Positions 10,458 to 25,400 of a stretch of DNA of 64,000 bases are shown one piece after another. Source of the stretch: Owenia fusiformis (taxonomy: Eukaryota > Annelida > Polychaeta > Sabellida > Oweniidae). The number at the start of each line of letters is the position of its first letter. Position 1 is the first letter of the stretch. A program made the translations under genes and the position numbers. The stretch lies in assembly GCA_903813345.2 (NCBI GenBank), contig CAIIXF020000011.1, positions 25,414,166-25,478,165 on the forward strand. The letters run 5' to 3'. Below the pieces are notes generated by a model. The model was not told the origin of the DNA and did not search any database. It saw only the letters and a list, made by a program, of their open reading frames with translations.

Positions 10458-13400
10458 ATGGATGATAATGATGACATTGGGTCAAATGGACGTCCAGAAG
10501 TTTCCGGAATTTCGGCGGTCAACATTTCCGATCCTTTGCCGAATGGTGACGATTCGGCCTTCGTAGATGAAAATGAAGAGCAGACAACAGTTAATGAAAA
10601 CTCGGTGCAACATGTCACTGTAGATGTTTCACAGGCAGATCTAGTTGCTAATAATGTTCCTGTATATGTTGCAACTTCCCAGGGTATATTATCAGCTGAA
10701 CAACTAAAGACCACACACATTGTTATCCATGATCAGTCAATGACTGTATCAAACGGCCCTCCAAACTCATCACTTGTACAATCTCCACTAAATAGCCCTG
10801 GACTTCCACCACCAACTCCAGCTACTCCCCTTAGCAGAGAGAAAGGATTCAAATATCAATGGGACGATTCAGCGTTTCTAGCAACCCTTCCTATTCGCTG
10901 TAAAAACACAAGCGGTGAACTTCACAAAGACAAGTTTGGTTCAGGTGAATGAGATTATCTGTCAACAGTCATAATACAGAGTACTGTCATCCAGTTAATT
11001 TTGTGTGTTAAAATTTCGCGAATTTGAGAAACCATAATTTTGCGACTATGAATTCCGTGGATTATTCACTATAGATCCAATAGTTAGATATATTGTTTCT
11101 AGTATCTCATTTATCGCCAATATCACTGGACATATGTTTTATACATTTAAAATTAGAGCCTGGGGATTAAATTTGCAAATTTCCAGACGATAATTTTTTT
11201 CGTGATTTTTCCATGATTGTAAAAAGTGGGAATTAAACTAAATCGCATATTGGGGGTACACAGTATTGTAATGCAGATCACCAGGAATCAACTGTTGTCT
11301 GACATACAACCAGCTCTCATTTAGCCGAATGTGTCAGACATCAACTTTAACTATGTACTTTTTACAGCATAAGCCCATCAGTCAAAAAGTTGGATTTCTG
11401 AGAATTCATATTCCAAATCCGCCAGCCTACTAACGTTCTAATTTACTAACTACTCATATCTGCATATGGATCTACCAAGTATACCAATTATAGCATCAAG
11501 TGTTAAGATCTGATGTGATAGCTATTAAAGGCAGAATCAAATCTGAGAGACAAAACTGCAGGCAACATGTACAGTTGACCATATTCCCTACAATATGAAA
11601 TGTAAAATCTTCCAAAAGAACTGGGATATCATGTATTTGAATCTACTTTTCAGGTGGGCGGGGCAAGTGTATAAAGACAGATAATGACCCAAACTGGTAC
11701 ACACCTACAGAATTTGAATCTGTTTGTGGGCGTGGGAGTAGCAAAGACTGGAAACGAAGTATTCGATATGGAGGTAGAATTCTCCAGTGTTTAATTGAGG
11801 ATGGGATCCTACAACCCCATGCTACATCTTGTACTTGTGCAGCTTGTTGTGATGACATCACAGTGGTCAGTATTATGTATTATGATGAGCTAGTTAAAAT
11901 GTCATAGTGGAATGGTGTATTCTGGGGTAGATCTGAAAAGTGACCAAAGATAAAATAAATAAACAATTATTAATTATTCTATAATCTATTTTCTGTGAAT
12001 ATCTGTGGTACTTTCACAAACCCGAAGGTTGTTATCGCCGCCTTTTTTTGAAAATTCAACTTCTTCTGATTTATTCATTAATACTTGGTCAATCCTTAAT
12101 GTTTCTTGAACTTTGTGAAGCCAGTTAGGCGCTTATTAGGGAGTGAGTGGCAGGTACTACATACAGCAATTTGGTTGCCAACTTTTCTCTGTTATTAATT
12201 TGCAGATTTCATGTTTTAGATAGAAAATAGATAGAATTGAAAATGTATCCCAGTTTTTGTTATCGGACCCTCATATTTTTACTTCATGGATGGCCCAATA
12301 TGGTTTTACTTCAGACGGGTCCAGTCAGACTATTCCAGCCCTACAAGAGGCGAAAGCGTGAAAGTTCAAGTACATCAGGACTTGGGACACCTATAAAGAA
12401 AGCTCGCCAGCCCAAAATTCCATCCCCATTGGTGAAAGATGCAACATCAGGTTTGTTCATAAATATTTATTTGTTGGATGGTTAAAAGTTAAAAATACAA
12501 GGCTCGGCTTCTGTTTTAGTAGACCCATTCTTTAAAATAAAGTGATTTCTTGACAATTTAACACCATTTTTTATTTATCTACAATAAATTAATTGTAATT
12601 AAACAAGGGAGGTGCATAATTAAATAAATACTTCGCCTCGCCTAGTATTTTTTTCCTTGGATAGGTATTCTGGCATATCCACCTCAGGGTCATCCAGTAT
12701 TTGTTTAGTATCATATTGTTCTCTCCTCAGATTTTATTGAAATATTAAATACTTTTTTTTCATTTGAGTTACATATCTCACACAGACACCATATGGCATA
12801 TATGTGTGGTAGGATAATGTAACTTTTGCTTTTCAAATATCATTAAGATGTATCCTCAGCATCCATCAAATGTTATAAGTTGTACATTATTGTAGCTAAT
12901 AGTGTGTTGAGGCATCCTTATCATAGCTATTTGTAGGCCACATATGGCTAATTCTGGAAAATCGACCCCCAAAATAAAATAAACAAAGGACAAAATGAGG
13001 AAAACGCTGAATGGCATAATGGGGAAAAAAAAGTAATAAAGGTTATGAAGTGTGTATATGTAAAACTAATTGCCAAAGTAAAATGTAAATATGATATCAC
13101 CTTGATAATCTGTTAAAAGCTTAGTAATCCATTAGATGTACTGTACAGGGCGTCCACAACAAAAGTATACCCAACTTCAAAGCCAGGATACCAGAATTCT
13201 GAGCAATTTTTTTTAAATTTAAAGGCTGCAGTATATGGCCTAGTTAATTCTCCATCAAATGGTACCTAGATCATTATGTAACTGTCATGGATGACTGAGC
13301 AATCAAGACTTTTATGAAAGGTGGTAAAATCAGCACTGTGCCAAGTTAGCATACAAGTAGGATTGACACAATGAATGTTTTTTGTGTTCAAAACATTTTT

Positions 13401-16400
13401 AATGTTCAAATTCAAACTTGTTCCATGATCTTCAACCTTTTTTGCATAATTTTCCATACTTTTTATTGCTACCTCCCTCGCGGGAATTGAATCCCAAGAG
13501 CCTCTTGAACAGCAATGAAACTTCTACTTGATGATATGCAGCATTGAAGTCAATAGGATCCCCCATTGAAGTCAATACACCCTTGCTGAAATCCTCATTT
13601 TCTTAGAAGAACTCAAGTTGATTGAGTCTCAACAAGTAGATTCATGTTGGACAGTATTGCTAGAATCCATTTTCAATAGTAAGAATAGGGATTCTTAAAC
13701 AGTACACTGGACTCGCTTTTTGTTGGCTCTTCTGCTCAGCTGTCAGTTGAACCATGTTTGAATGCTTATTTTAGAGTAAGTAAGCTTTCTGCCAAATCTT
13801 TTTTTCATAAGAGAGCTACTCAGTCCCCAGTCTAGTTCAATATGAAAGTCCTGTCATCTAACATAATGTAACAGAAAAAGAGTACTGAGCCAATTACACA
13901 TCGATTGCCACACAGGAAGATAACTTGGCACAGTGCTAAATTTACCTCCTATCAGAATGGTCATAATTGCTCAGTCATACGTAACTGTTACATAATGATC
14001 TAGGTACCATTTGATGGAGGACAAATAAGGCTTTTTGCTGTTGCCTTTGGATTTCACAAAGATTGCTCAGGATTCTAGTAATTTGGTTTTGAAGTTGGGT
14101 ATACTTTTTTTGTGGACGCCCTGTAGATACAGAATTGCTAATTAATCAATTTCTCATATGAAAAATGTCACATTTAATTATTGTAAGAAGCAACTTTATC
14201 CAAGAGGAAATTTTACCTACATACAAGGTGTCCAAAAAAAACAGGACTGTAAGAAAGTTGAATAATTCGTTCAATTTTGCATATTTTACCTTGAAATTTT
14301 AGAATTATTTGGTTCATTCAATGTGAATTTTGTTCTGAAAGTTTGATTATAATCTGTCCATTGTGTCAAAATCTGACCACCAATACATTGCCTAAACCAT
14401 TTCAGCATATCATTTGCAGTGTTTGGGTGGTATTGGCTTGTTGAAACCACTGCCTATCTCCTTAGATGCCCCTTCTGGTGCTTAGTGACCTCCAAATGGT
14501 ACTTGTTCATGGTGATAGCACACCCCCAGACATCTTGAAACCAAAAAGGACTGATGATTCAATGTTCGCTAAATGCCACCCAGGCAGTGCTTTTTTCAGA
14601 ATGCAATGGATGCTGTAACACTTTACCAGGAAGATGTCAGCCCCAGTTGCAGCTGTTCTTGGAATAAACATGTCAATTCAAAAAGAAATGTGTGTAGGAG
14701 GATCATCAACAACTTTGTACTCCAGATTGAATTGTGCATAGAGAGGAGAGATGCACATTTGGGGCATGTTTTGTTAGGAACTGTAGTTTTTGACTCAATG
14801 CCAATGGGCAGATTATTATCAAACTTTCACAACAAAATTCACATTAAATGAACTTAATAAATATCAATTTTAAAGGCAAAATATGCAAAATTGACCGAGT
14901 GATTCAGCTTTCTTATGGTCCTGTTTTTTGGACACCCTGTGTTAAAATGAAAAATTTGACATGATAATGATTAAGAATAGGCTAGGTCATTATTTAGAAA
15001 TGTTTGTTGTTTGTGACTTTTTGACTCATTGTTGAATATTGTCATTTTAGAAATGTTTTGCTTATGAGATTTTTGAAAATTGTCATTGTTTTGACATATT
15101 TTTTGTTTAAATGCAGACCTCTTTGAAAAAAGAAACCAGCCTTTAAAACGCTATAATTTTTCTCACATTTTATGATTTTGACTATATTTCAGTATAGTTT
15201 TGAATGTTCCTGCTATAATTCTGCTTCTACAGTAATTTATATATAGTAATACAAAATTTTATTGTAATACTACATACGTCTCAGTTGGTATCCCCTAGAC
15301 ATACATTATGCATGAGGGCACAATTGGAGTATATATATGAATATGGTAAACGTAATAACCAGTACCATCTAAAAGTTTGAATATAACGTAAAACAGGGTG
15401 TGCTATCTTGGAATGCAATTGGCAGTAATGTCTATTTGAAATAAGTTTCAAAAGTCTAAAAAGACAACATTACATCTTGGATATGCATGTGTATTCATGT
15501 TGAAAGAAACGTTCATTAAATCATGTTTATATTGAATTTTACACAATTGAACAATAGTTCTGTGGATTTAAATGAGACGCTTTCGAGTAACAGTTCAACA
15601 ATCTTAGAGAATGATACGATATTTTCATCAACCGGACATACAGAATTGTACCAGAAGATAACATTTTGCATCATGGGAACTGTTGGTTTCCTTGGAAACT
15701 CTTTAGTGATCTTCACATTTCTGAAGTCTAAAAAACAAAGAAGAAAGATAACTAACATGTTAATACTTAATCAAAGCATAATTGACATGTTTGCATCGAT
15801 TTTTGTAGCACTTAATAACACATTTGATGATATGAGTTGGATAAGCTCGCAGGGATCTGCATATTATTTCTGCAAACTTTGGCTGTCCCAGTATTTCATA
15901 TGGGGCACAATTGTGACATCAACCTTTAACTTAGTTGCATTGACATTTGAGAGATATTTTGCACTGATTCATCCATTTATTTACAAGCGTAGATTCACCA
16001 GACGGCTGACTGTAGCAATAATTGCAATGGTCTGGATCACAGGAATGGGCTTTCTGAGTTTTGAACTTTTCAGCACTGAACTCAAAGGAACATTGTGCTC
16101 ATTATGGACAAAATGGCCGAGTGACATTTTTCGTTGTGTATTTGGAGTTATCGTTGTTGTAATCGAGTTTATCATTCCAATCAGCCTCATGATTGGATGT
16201 TATGGGAGAATCGCTTTTATGATTCAAAAAGAGGCTAGAGTTACAGATGTATCCAACCAGAGGGAGAAACGAATGCGAAGAGCAAGATTCAACATTATAC
16301 GTACATTACTCCTCATCTCCATATGTTTTTTCATATGTTGGTCATGGGATACTATATATTTCCTCTTGCATAACCTTGGCCTCAAGGTCAGCTTCAAAAG

Positions 16401-19400
16401 CCATGTATACCAGTTCGGTGTTATATTGAAGTTTACCAATTGCTGCGTCAATCCTTTCATTTACGTCATTAGCTATGATGCATTCCAGAAGTCTTTACGA
16501 GCGGCTTTTGGTTGTAAACCTTCCCCCAGCCATGGCATAGAATCAACAATGATTTTCAGTCGTTCAAGGGCAACTTTGGGTTGTAAACCTTCCACCAGCC
16601 AGAGCATAGAGTCAACAATGATTTTAAGGCATTCAAGGTTGAATTTAGAGGATATGAATTTTTCAATGAATTCCTCCAGATTTCAGTCTAAACTTAGAAA
16701 TGAACAGATATACCACATTGATATGGAACAAAAGAGTGTTGATACATCTGATATAACACTGAAGCCAGTGACCCATTTTTAACTGTCCTATGTCAGTTAT
16801 TTCAAAGACGAAATGTGTGTCTCAAGAGGGGATGTGCTTTTTATGAATTTTAAGACATTTTTAATGGTGTTTAATATAGTGTAATGTGTCTTCTCTTGTT
16901 TTGGCCTTGTTGTACCATGGGTTTCATTATTAACTGGCAATTTGCATCAGTTGTTTTACCAAGATCATTGGTTGTTTTACCAAGATAATCAGTTGTTTTA
17001 CCAAGACCATTGATTGTTTTATCAAGATCATTGGTTAATTTACCAAGATCATTACCGAAATCATCAGTTGTTTTACCAAGATCATCAGTTGTTTTACCAA
17101 GACCATTGATTGTTTTATCAAGATCATTGGTTGTTTTACCAAGATCAATGGTTATTTTACCCAGATCATCATTTGTTTTATCAAAATCATCAGTTGTTTT
17201 ACCAAGATCATCAATCGTTTTACCAAGATCACTGATTGTTTTATCAATATCATTGATTAAGATCATTGGTTCTTTTACCAATATCATTGATAGTTTTACC
17301 AAGATCATTTGGCTGTCTTACCAAGATCACTGTTTTTAGAAGTTTTGCAACTTTTTCCATGTTAAAAATGTAATTTTTCTCATATAATTTTTGCTGTTGT
17401 GTTCTTTCATTTTTCCTACTGTTACAAATTATAATGAAGTCCCTGTATCAAAATGATTGATTGTTGCAGCCATTTTGAAAGTAGAATTCAATTTTGCAGC
17501 AACTAAAGGTTTCTACTTTTATTTTTTCTATTTATCTATTTATTCTTTGAACAGTGTGGATGATTGGTATCTTCAATCACAGATTGTCATACTTATAGTT
17601 TTACAATAGTTTAGCAAGTGGGGACATTTTATCTTGTCCAATCGCCTTGTTTATAGGTGGTAATAATTAGTATGTTAGTCCACAGGTACTACAGTGTAGC
17701 TCTACTTTATATTTTTGATAACAGACGTAAGAGACCAAGTTTCTATACTCAACTAAAATCGACATTAATTGAAAAAATGACATTAGAAGTGTCTAAAGAT
17801 ATTAACATTTATTATTTAAATACCACGAAAAAGTGAGCACTATTTAAAAAAAATATGATGACATTTGAATATGCTGAGCCAGTATATTCATTAAAAAATT
17901 GTAGCAAATATTATATGTAATATAATACTAAATGTATATTTAAATTATTATATTTTTGATTTTGCTTTTCAAATCTGATTATAGTCTTTAAGCTGGCACC
18001 CCAGCCCCCAAAGCTAAGGGCAGTGGTTTGTAAACAAGCAGAAATAATTTCCCATATTGAATCAAACACTGATGCTTATATAAGATTATTAAAGAAAGGT
18101 TATTTGTTGTGGTCATTATATATATTGGAGATTTGTTTGTTCATTGTCCCTGAGATGAATATTTTATGCCTCTTATTAATCCAGGTTGATCACTAAGTGG
18201 TGAGCCTAGATATATGGTGCCCAGTTTAATTTAGCAAATGCGTTTCATTAATTTGCCAATCCAAATCTTTGCCAGTTTTCCTCAGGGGATTATTTTGTTC
18301 AGTAGGACCTGAGAGTATAAATGAAAAAACAATCATCCTAAATAATATGCTATGTATTTTTAAAAGGTATGTTTATTTGTGTCAAAATTCTATGCTAAAA
18401 CCAACACTTAAAGGTTATATAAGTAATGTAAAGGAATATTGTATTATGGACAAACAGGTTGGCAGAGGTGATAAGTGGAAAATCCTGGAAGCAAAATTAA
18501 ACAAATGATACTGATGATTTTTCCTTTAAATAAAAAAGATTGCCAATGTTATAACATTTCTCTAAGAATAACGTTTAACCAATAATGTATTGTAAAATCT
18601 TAAAATGTATGTTTACCATGTAACTGTACTGTAATTGTTTTTGCAGTTGCTTTGACATGCTTATTCTTTGAAATAAAAAAAAATTGAAATAAAAAAAAAG
18701 ATTATTCAAGATGAGACAAACATCATAAAACTTCATGTATTTGCCCCAGTTTGAAATGGGTTTGATGTGAGAAGGTACAAATGTTTCAAATAAATTTGAG
18801 ATCTCTTTAGAGTATGACTTTCTTATAATAAAATTAAAGGTATTGTTGACTTCGAATTATATAAGATCCACCTAAATGTAGGAATATGCAGAAATCTTAA
18901 GAAATCAGTAATACTTGTATATCAATTTGTACTCATCTAAAAATATATTAAGATTTATTGCAAATATTATAGTTCAGATTCATGGAAATATAATTAAAGG
19001 AATCATATTTTATTTTGTTTGTTTGGATTTGCCACTTAGTGGAGTTGTAGTTTTATAGATATATATTTTTAATTCTATTATTTTATCACAAACTTTCAAC
19101 TCGTATTTTAATTTGTCCATTTGACCAAAACACATGCTTTTTAGTGGCTTAGCTGGTTTTGTACTTCACAGTTTTTATGTCACCACCACAAGTGGTGACA
19201 TTGTTATAGTCTCCAACTTTTTTGTAGATAGTGTTCTGAGGTTGGTGTTTTACATCCAGCATTCAGTAGTTGGTATTTGGCGGTAGGTGTTTGTAACAAA
19301 TGGTAGGTGGTAACATTTCATAAGCCTTGTATCAATCTTACATTTTGATATTTTAAATAATCATTCTATTTTTCCAGTGATGGCGGTTAAGCTTCCAACC

Positions 19401-22400
19401 AATCAAGGCAACCAGCAACAGGCACATCCCATCCAAATAGCTAGTTCAGAGACAGGTGAAATCCTACAGATCCTAGCAACAGATTCGAGTGGAAATATAC
19501 TAGCCACAGCTGGTGGCGAGTACCAAGGTATAGAATTTCTATTTTCATTTTGTCCCTTTTGATATTATTACACACAGTGTACAACAATTTTTGTAATGTT
19601 ATGGCTCAAAGGTATCTATAGATAGTACTTTTGTAATATTATATACATTGATATAAAGTATTCTTGCCTCATTTTGGAGACATCTGACTTTTGGCTACAA
19701 CTGGAATCTCTCAATGGTCAAGTTCAATAATTATGCAATGCAACCATATCCATTTTTATTGTGATATCCTCATTCCTCCTCCTATACACAGGGAGATATG
19801 CCAAAATTAGTACTAAATTAGCACTCGTGGCATGAGTACTCATGAGTGCACTTTTGCCAGAGTGCTAATTTATTACTACTTGAGTTCTATTTTAGTACTG
19901 ATTTTGTAAAAACTAAGATTTTATTTTAATACCATTTTAGTAACAATATTTTAAGTAATGATTTAGTACTAATTGAGTGCTATTTTAGTACTAAAAAATT
20001 GCTCATTTAGTCCTAAGATATTGTTCATTTACTAAAAAAGCACTGTAACAGTAGGTATCATTCTGACTGGAATACAATTCACATGGTTCTTTCAATTTTA
20101 TTGTTTTGACTTATTCCCATCTCTATGTTGTCTGACATTTTGTTTCCTAGCTTCATACAGTTCCAGGACTGGGAATTTTTTGAAAAGTTTAATGATGTAT
20201 TTATCCATGTTTTCATATAATTAGATTTGTAATTTATTAAGTATTCTGTATTTTACTTCATCAATTTATGAAGTTTATCAACATTTTCATTTTTGAGTAC
20301 TATTTTTATCACTCATGATACATGTGCAATAGATTAGTACTCATAATATGAGTACTCATTGAGTAATGAAAATTCAATAAAATTAGCGCTATTTCATCAC
20401 TCATGATATGTGTACTCATTTAGTACTAAAACCTGCAATAAATTAGTATTCATAGTATGAGTGCTCATTGAGTAATGAAAAATTAATGAAATTAGCGCTA
20501 TTTTATCACTCATCATATGAGTACTCATTTAGTATTAAAACTTGCAATAAATTAGTACTCATGTCATTACTGCTCATTTAGTTCTAATATTTACTGAAAT
20601 GAGTACTCATTTAGCGCTAAAATGCCATGAGTACTATTTTAGTATGCAGCATATCTCCCTTTGTATTCTACATGTATGTTAATTCAAGTCTGCTTGGTGT
20701 GATTAAGGGCTATTTGTTTATGGCACGATAATGCTGAATAAAGCATTATAAAGATGGCACAATAGTATGTGCAAATTCAACATGGATTTCTTTAGTCATC
20801 ACAGAATGAACAAATGAATTTGATTATGTATTAGCTAGCCTATTGTAGAGAATCTTGTTGATCATGTGCTATGGTCTTACATCCAACATAATCAGTGATT
20901 TATTAGAGCAACTGGGTTCTGCTTTGAGTCAAAAATTTGAAATTTTCATCCAGCTTGTTAAAAACTTTTTATATTAACTTACATTTACTATACATCTAAA
21001 AGATCAGAATAATGGACAATATAAAGCTGGAGTGGCTATATAAGGACAATACAGCAAATACAGTGTTTATGAATTCATGAAAATAGTAAATACGTCTCTT
21101 TCCAGACACCCAAGTTGTTGTGACTGCAGGTGGGAGCTCTACAGCAACTAGCCCTGCCAAGACCAATGGCATCACTATACAGACCAACACGTCAAACATC
21201 AGTGTTTCTCCAGATGTGGCGGAACAGAAACACTGGTGGCAACTTGAAGAGGTAAAACTTTGACGTAATGAAATTGCATTATTTTGTTTAACATTAATGA
21301 AGGTGAGGAATACCTCTTTTGTATATCCTGTATGTACAGTCGTAATTTACTCAAATAATCCTGGAAGACAGACCCAGAAACCCCTCTTTGAATTGGATCT
21401 TTTATGCATACCCATACATAGGTACATGTATTTAAGTACACACCATAGCCTCTTAACGAGTTGTAGACCACTCAGTCAAACACCCTGAAGTACTTTACGC
21501 AACAAGCAAATTAATTTGCCTGAATGGGGATCAAATCCGGAACTCACTGCGTAATTGGTACATGTTCTACCACTGAGCTATATGGGTTAAGCTCACGGTT
21601 TTTCTCTTCAAAGTTCTCATTTCCAGACTTCTTCATAAATCCCTTGAAAAATAGCTTCTGGGTGGTGACGTGAATAAATAGATTTGACTTGGAAGTATGT
21701 CATAAGTTTGTTAATCAGTGTGCACTCATTAGGCCTCCAACCTCTGTTTGAAAATGGATTTCCAATATGCCCTTTCAATTAAAATTTATATGCTAATACC
21801 TGGGATATAAGTTCAAAATGGCCATTATTTTTCATAAAAAATGTGATCTGTCACCTCTATGTAATGCCTTATGGACATGGGACCTCTACCCAAAAATGGG
21901 ATTTCTAATGTTTCACTTTATGGGTGTTGATTTTGCTAGTTGACATCATCTTTGTTGAAGAAAAAATAAGGGATTTTAAATCTATCTATTTGTTCAAAAA
22001 TAAACACCTCACTGCTGCACTTGCTAAATGGCACATGTACTTTATTCCATCAAGTTTTAATTTTTCTCTATTTGATCTGACATAACACATTTCTAAATGA
22101 TTGATTTTACAATTTGCTCATTAATACACTACTGTGTGTCGGACTGCGTCCTTGTACTGTTTGTAGACTATTCTATTGATATAAATGTAACTTTTGTTAG
22201 CTCTTGAAATTGTCCGTGGTAAAAACAATAAAGAAGTTAACATTTCATTTTTATATTAATAGCTTATTTGATATTTATCATGCATTATTATGTTTTATTT
22301 AAACATGGTCAAAGGGAGTCAGTCTCATTAGTTTTTTTACCTCGAGCCCCTCTAGTTTTGGCTACTATGGTAACCATGATGTTTTATTGTTTCTTATATA

Positions 22401-25400
22401 GATTTAGTCTATACTTAGGTAATATTTTCTTATATAGATTTAGTCTATACGTAATATTTACGTAAAGCAGTTGCGTCATACCTTGTACTCAATTGACCTT
22501 TTGCGATCAGAATTCAGGAATTTTGTTTATGGATACTGTTGTCATGTATTTCGTCTTATTGGTGTGATGTCATATAGAAATGATATTAGACATGATAGAA
22601 TCACGAAATGGCGGACACTTGGCAGTTTTGAGCAAAAAATATTATTGTTTCTTTTATGAAAACCATGGGTCGGATATTTACCAGATATGCCGATTTGACT
22701 AGATCATGATTATTTCTATATATGTGCGAAGTTTGGGTGAAATTCATACTAAACATCGATGCCTATAAGCGCCCCCCGTATTTGTCAAAATCAGGGGCGC
22801 TTAACCGCTATCTAAATCATGTCAGTAAGATCTTAGACTTGGTATGTGCTTAGAATGGATGTTGATCTAGTCAAATCGAACGTTTTCATGAAAAAAAAAT
22901 CAATAAAGCACGAAATATAGAAGATAATCTCTCAAAATCAAACATCTAGAGCTGGGCGACCTAATTGTGACGTCACTACAAGATAGAATCCATTCGGTGA
23001 TCGCAAATCATCAATTCCATCAGTTCAGTAAAAGTTAATTGATGAATTCTTACTGTTAGATATTCACCTGTCATTGACATATACAGTATAATTAACATCA
23101 GTTTGACAGAGCATTAGTCTTAATCATACAAGTACAATGGAAAGTAAAACACATCTTGCTGACCATTTGAATAAGCTGCAACAGATTGTGCATTAAGCAT
23201 CGCTTTATTTTGCATAATTTAAATAAAATCCACTTGATTTTAGCACATGCTTTAATAATCCACTCATAAAACAACATACCTGTACTCTGTAAGCTATTAT
23301 CAATAGATAATGTATCAAAAGATTGTTTTTCGTCAAATGAAAACTGTCACTGAGATACTTGGGGGAGGTATTTTTTTGGTAAGGATATAGGTCATCCCAT
23401 TACTTATCATCATGGCAAAATATACTAGATGCGAGTAGAAATTATCTTGACTTACTTTATTAAATATTCAGAATTCAGTACAAGGCATTAACATGACAAA
23501 ATGTCACCACCTAGTTGCTCACAATATTATTAGTTCAATTATAAGTCAGATTTGAATTTCTGAGAACTTGTAGATGATTTTGGAAAAAATTGGTCAATTT
23601 GAAGCAAGTTGAAAAAGACCTTCTTGACCTTGAAAAAATCATTGAAGGTCAAATCTTTTTTGACCTTGAGAATGTCAGCTGAAGGTCAAATCTATAGTCA
23701 GATTTGAACCTTTGAGATGTCAATATGAAGCAAGTTAAAAGAAGACCTTTTCGACCTTTTTTTACCTTGAGAAGGTCAAATCGCAAATCAAAAGTAAGAT
23801 TTGAACTTCTGATAACTGTAGATGATTTTGAAAAAACAAATTGGTCAATTTGAAGTAAGTTGAAAAAATACCTTTTTGACCTTTTTTCAACCTTGAAAAG
23901 GTCATTGAAGGTCAAATCTGAAATATAAAGTCAGATTTGAACTTCTGAAACTTGTAGATGATTTTGGAAAAAATTGCAGTCAGTCTAAACAGCATTTGTT
24001 AAGTTATTGGAAGTTGTAAGAATTTGTTACAGACGCCACCCGCCTATTGCCAACGGCCACCTGCTGATCACCTACCACCAACTGTCAATCGTCGTCACAA
24101 TAGATAAAAATAGATAAAAATTAAGATAAACCTTTTATTTCATTAAGAAGATACTTTTTTAAAATCAACCAAACTTTCCTTTGTACAATTACAATATTGA
24201 GAGACCTGAACATGTTGTGTTTATGTCGTTTTGTTCCAATGAGGTTCGGATAGATGTTTTATTATATACAAAACAAGTGTCTGATGTGTTTTCTAAAACA
24301 ATATAGAGAAAAGTATATATGTATATTTCAAATTATAATGTTACCATCCAAAAGATGTCCATTAAATTGACAATGTCTAAAATTTCAGAATGTTTTGATG
24401 ACTGGTTTAAAGAGAAACGCGTGTTCAAAAAGTTCACCATATCGATACAACTCCTTTAAATGGACATTTTTAATAATCATTTATTTCAAATATATACTAT
24501 ACATACAATAATACAATAATAACGTTTGACAAGGTTAAAAATAACATTATTGTCAAACTGAAAACCTTAATGTAGTTACATTCATAATTTTTACTTTAGA
24601 AAGAAAGATTCATTATTTTATTTAAAATGGTCAAGTTGTGTGCTTAATGTGTAGAGTTTGGTTACGGGTCCAGTAGGTCTTTGGTGGATTGCAAAAATGA
24701 CACACTTGCTTTGATTATTAAAATATTAGTATTATGATCAAAATCAGGGTGACCAAATAAAAGCATGTCTATTTTATCAGAAGAATTACAATCTAAAAAT
24801 GCACTTAAGCAATCCGCCATATGGAGATCTCTAAGGAGTTGACATCTTGGGTTCATGTATAGAGGGCACTGTAGAAAAAAGTGTTTTGGTGTTTCAGAGC
24901 GATGACCACAGGCACATTCTGGTGAAGGTACATTGTTAAAATTATGTGCAAAAAGCTGGCTTTTCAAATAAAGATCTACTCTGAGTCTATTAAATGAGAC
25001 TTCATTTTTTCTTTTAACATTACTATAAGTTATGAAATTAGTACCATTGAAATTTTCAAAATGTGCCTTGATCCTACGTTTAAAAATTGAAATTCGCTCA
25101 CAATTTCTTATATCATCAGGTAAAGTATTCCAAGTTTCAATTGCTGCATAGAAAGTAGATTTCTCAAATCTTTTACTTATATCTAAAGGAATATTATATT
25201 CTCTGAAAGCTCTTAGAGTTCGAGTTGGAATATTTCTGCAACCATTGAAAACTTGACTTACATATGGTGCTATTAAATTATGTCTGCTTTTGAAAAGAAA
25301 AGTACATAAATGAGATTTTCTTCTATCTGGTAACTTTGTCCAATTTAAAATATCTAACACCTTCTCAGTGCTAGAGCCATGCAAAGCGCCAGTTATCAAA

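Noticed and set aside
14573-14851. 92-codon frame inside the 14224-14939 element
   Set aside because: No transposase motif recognised; it lies between long inverted arms and is probably chance or decayed.
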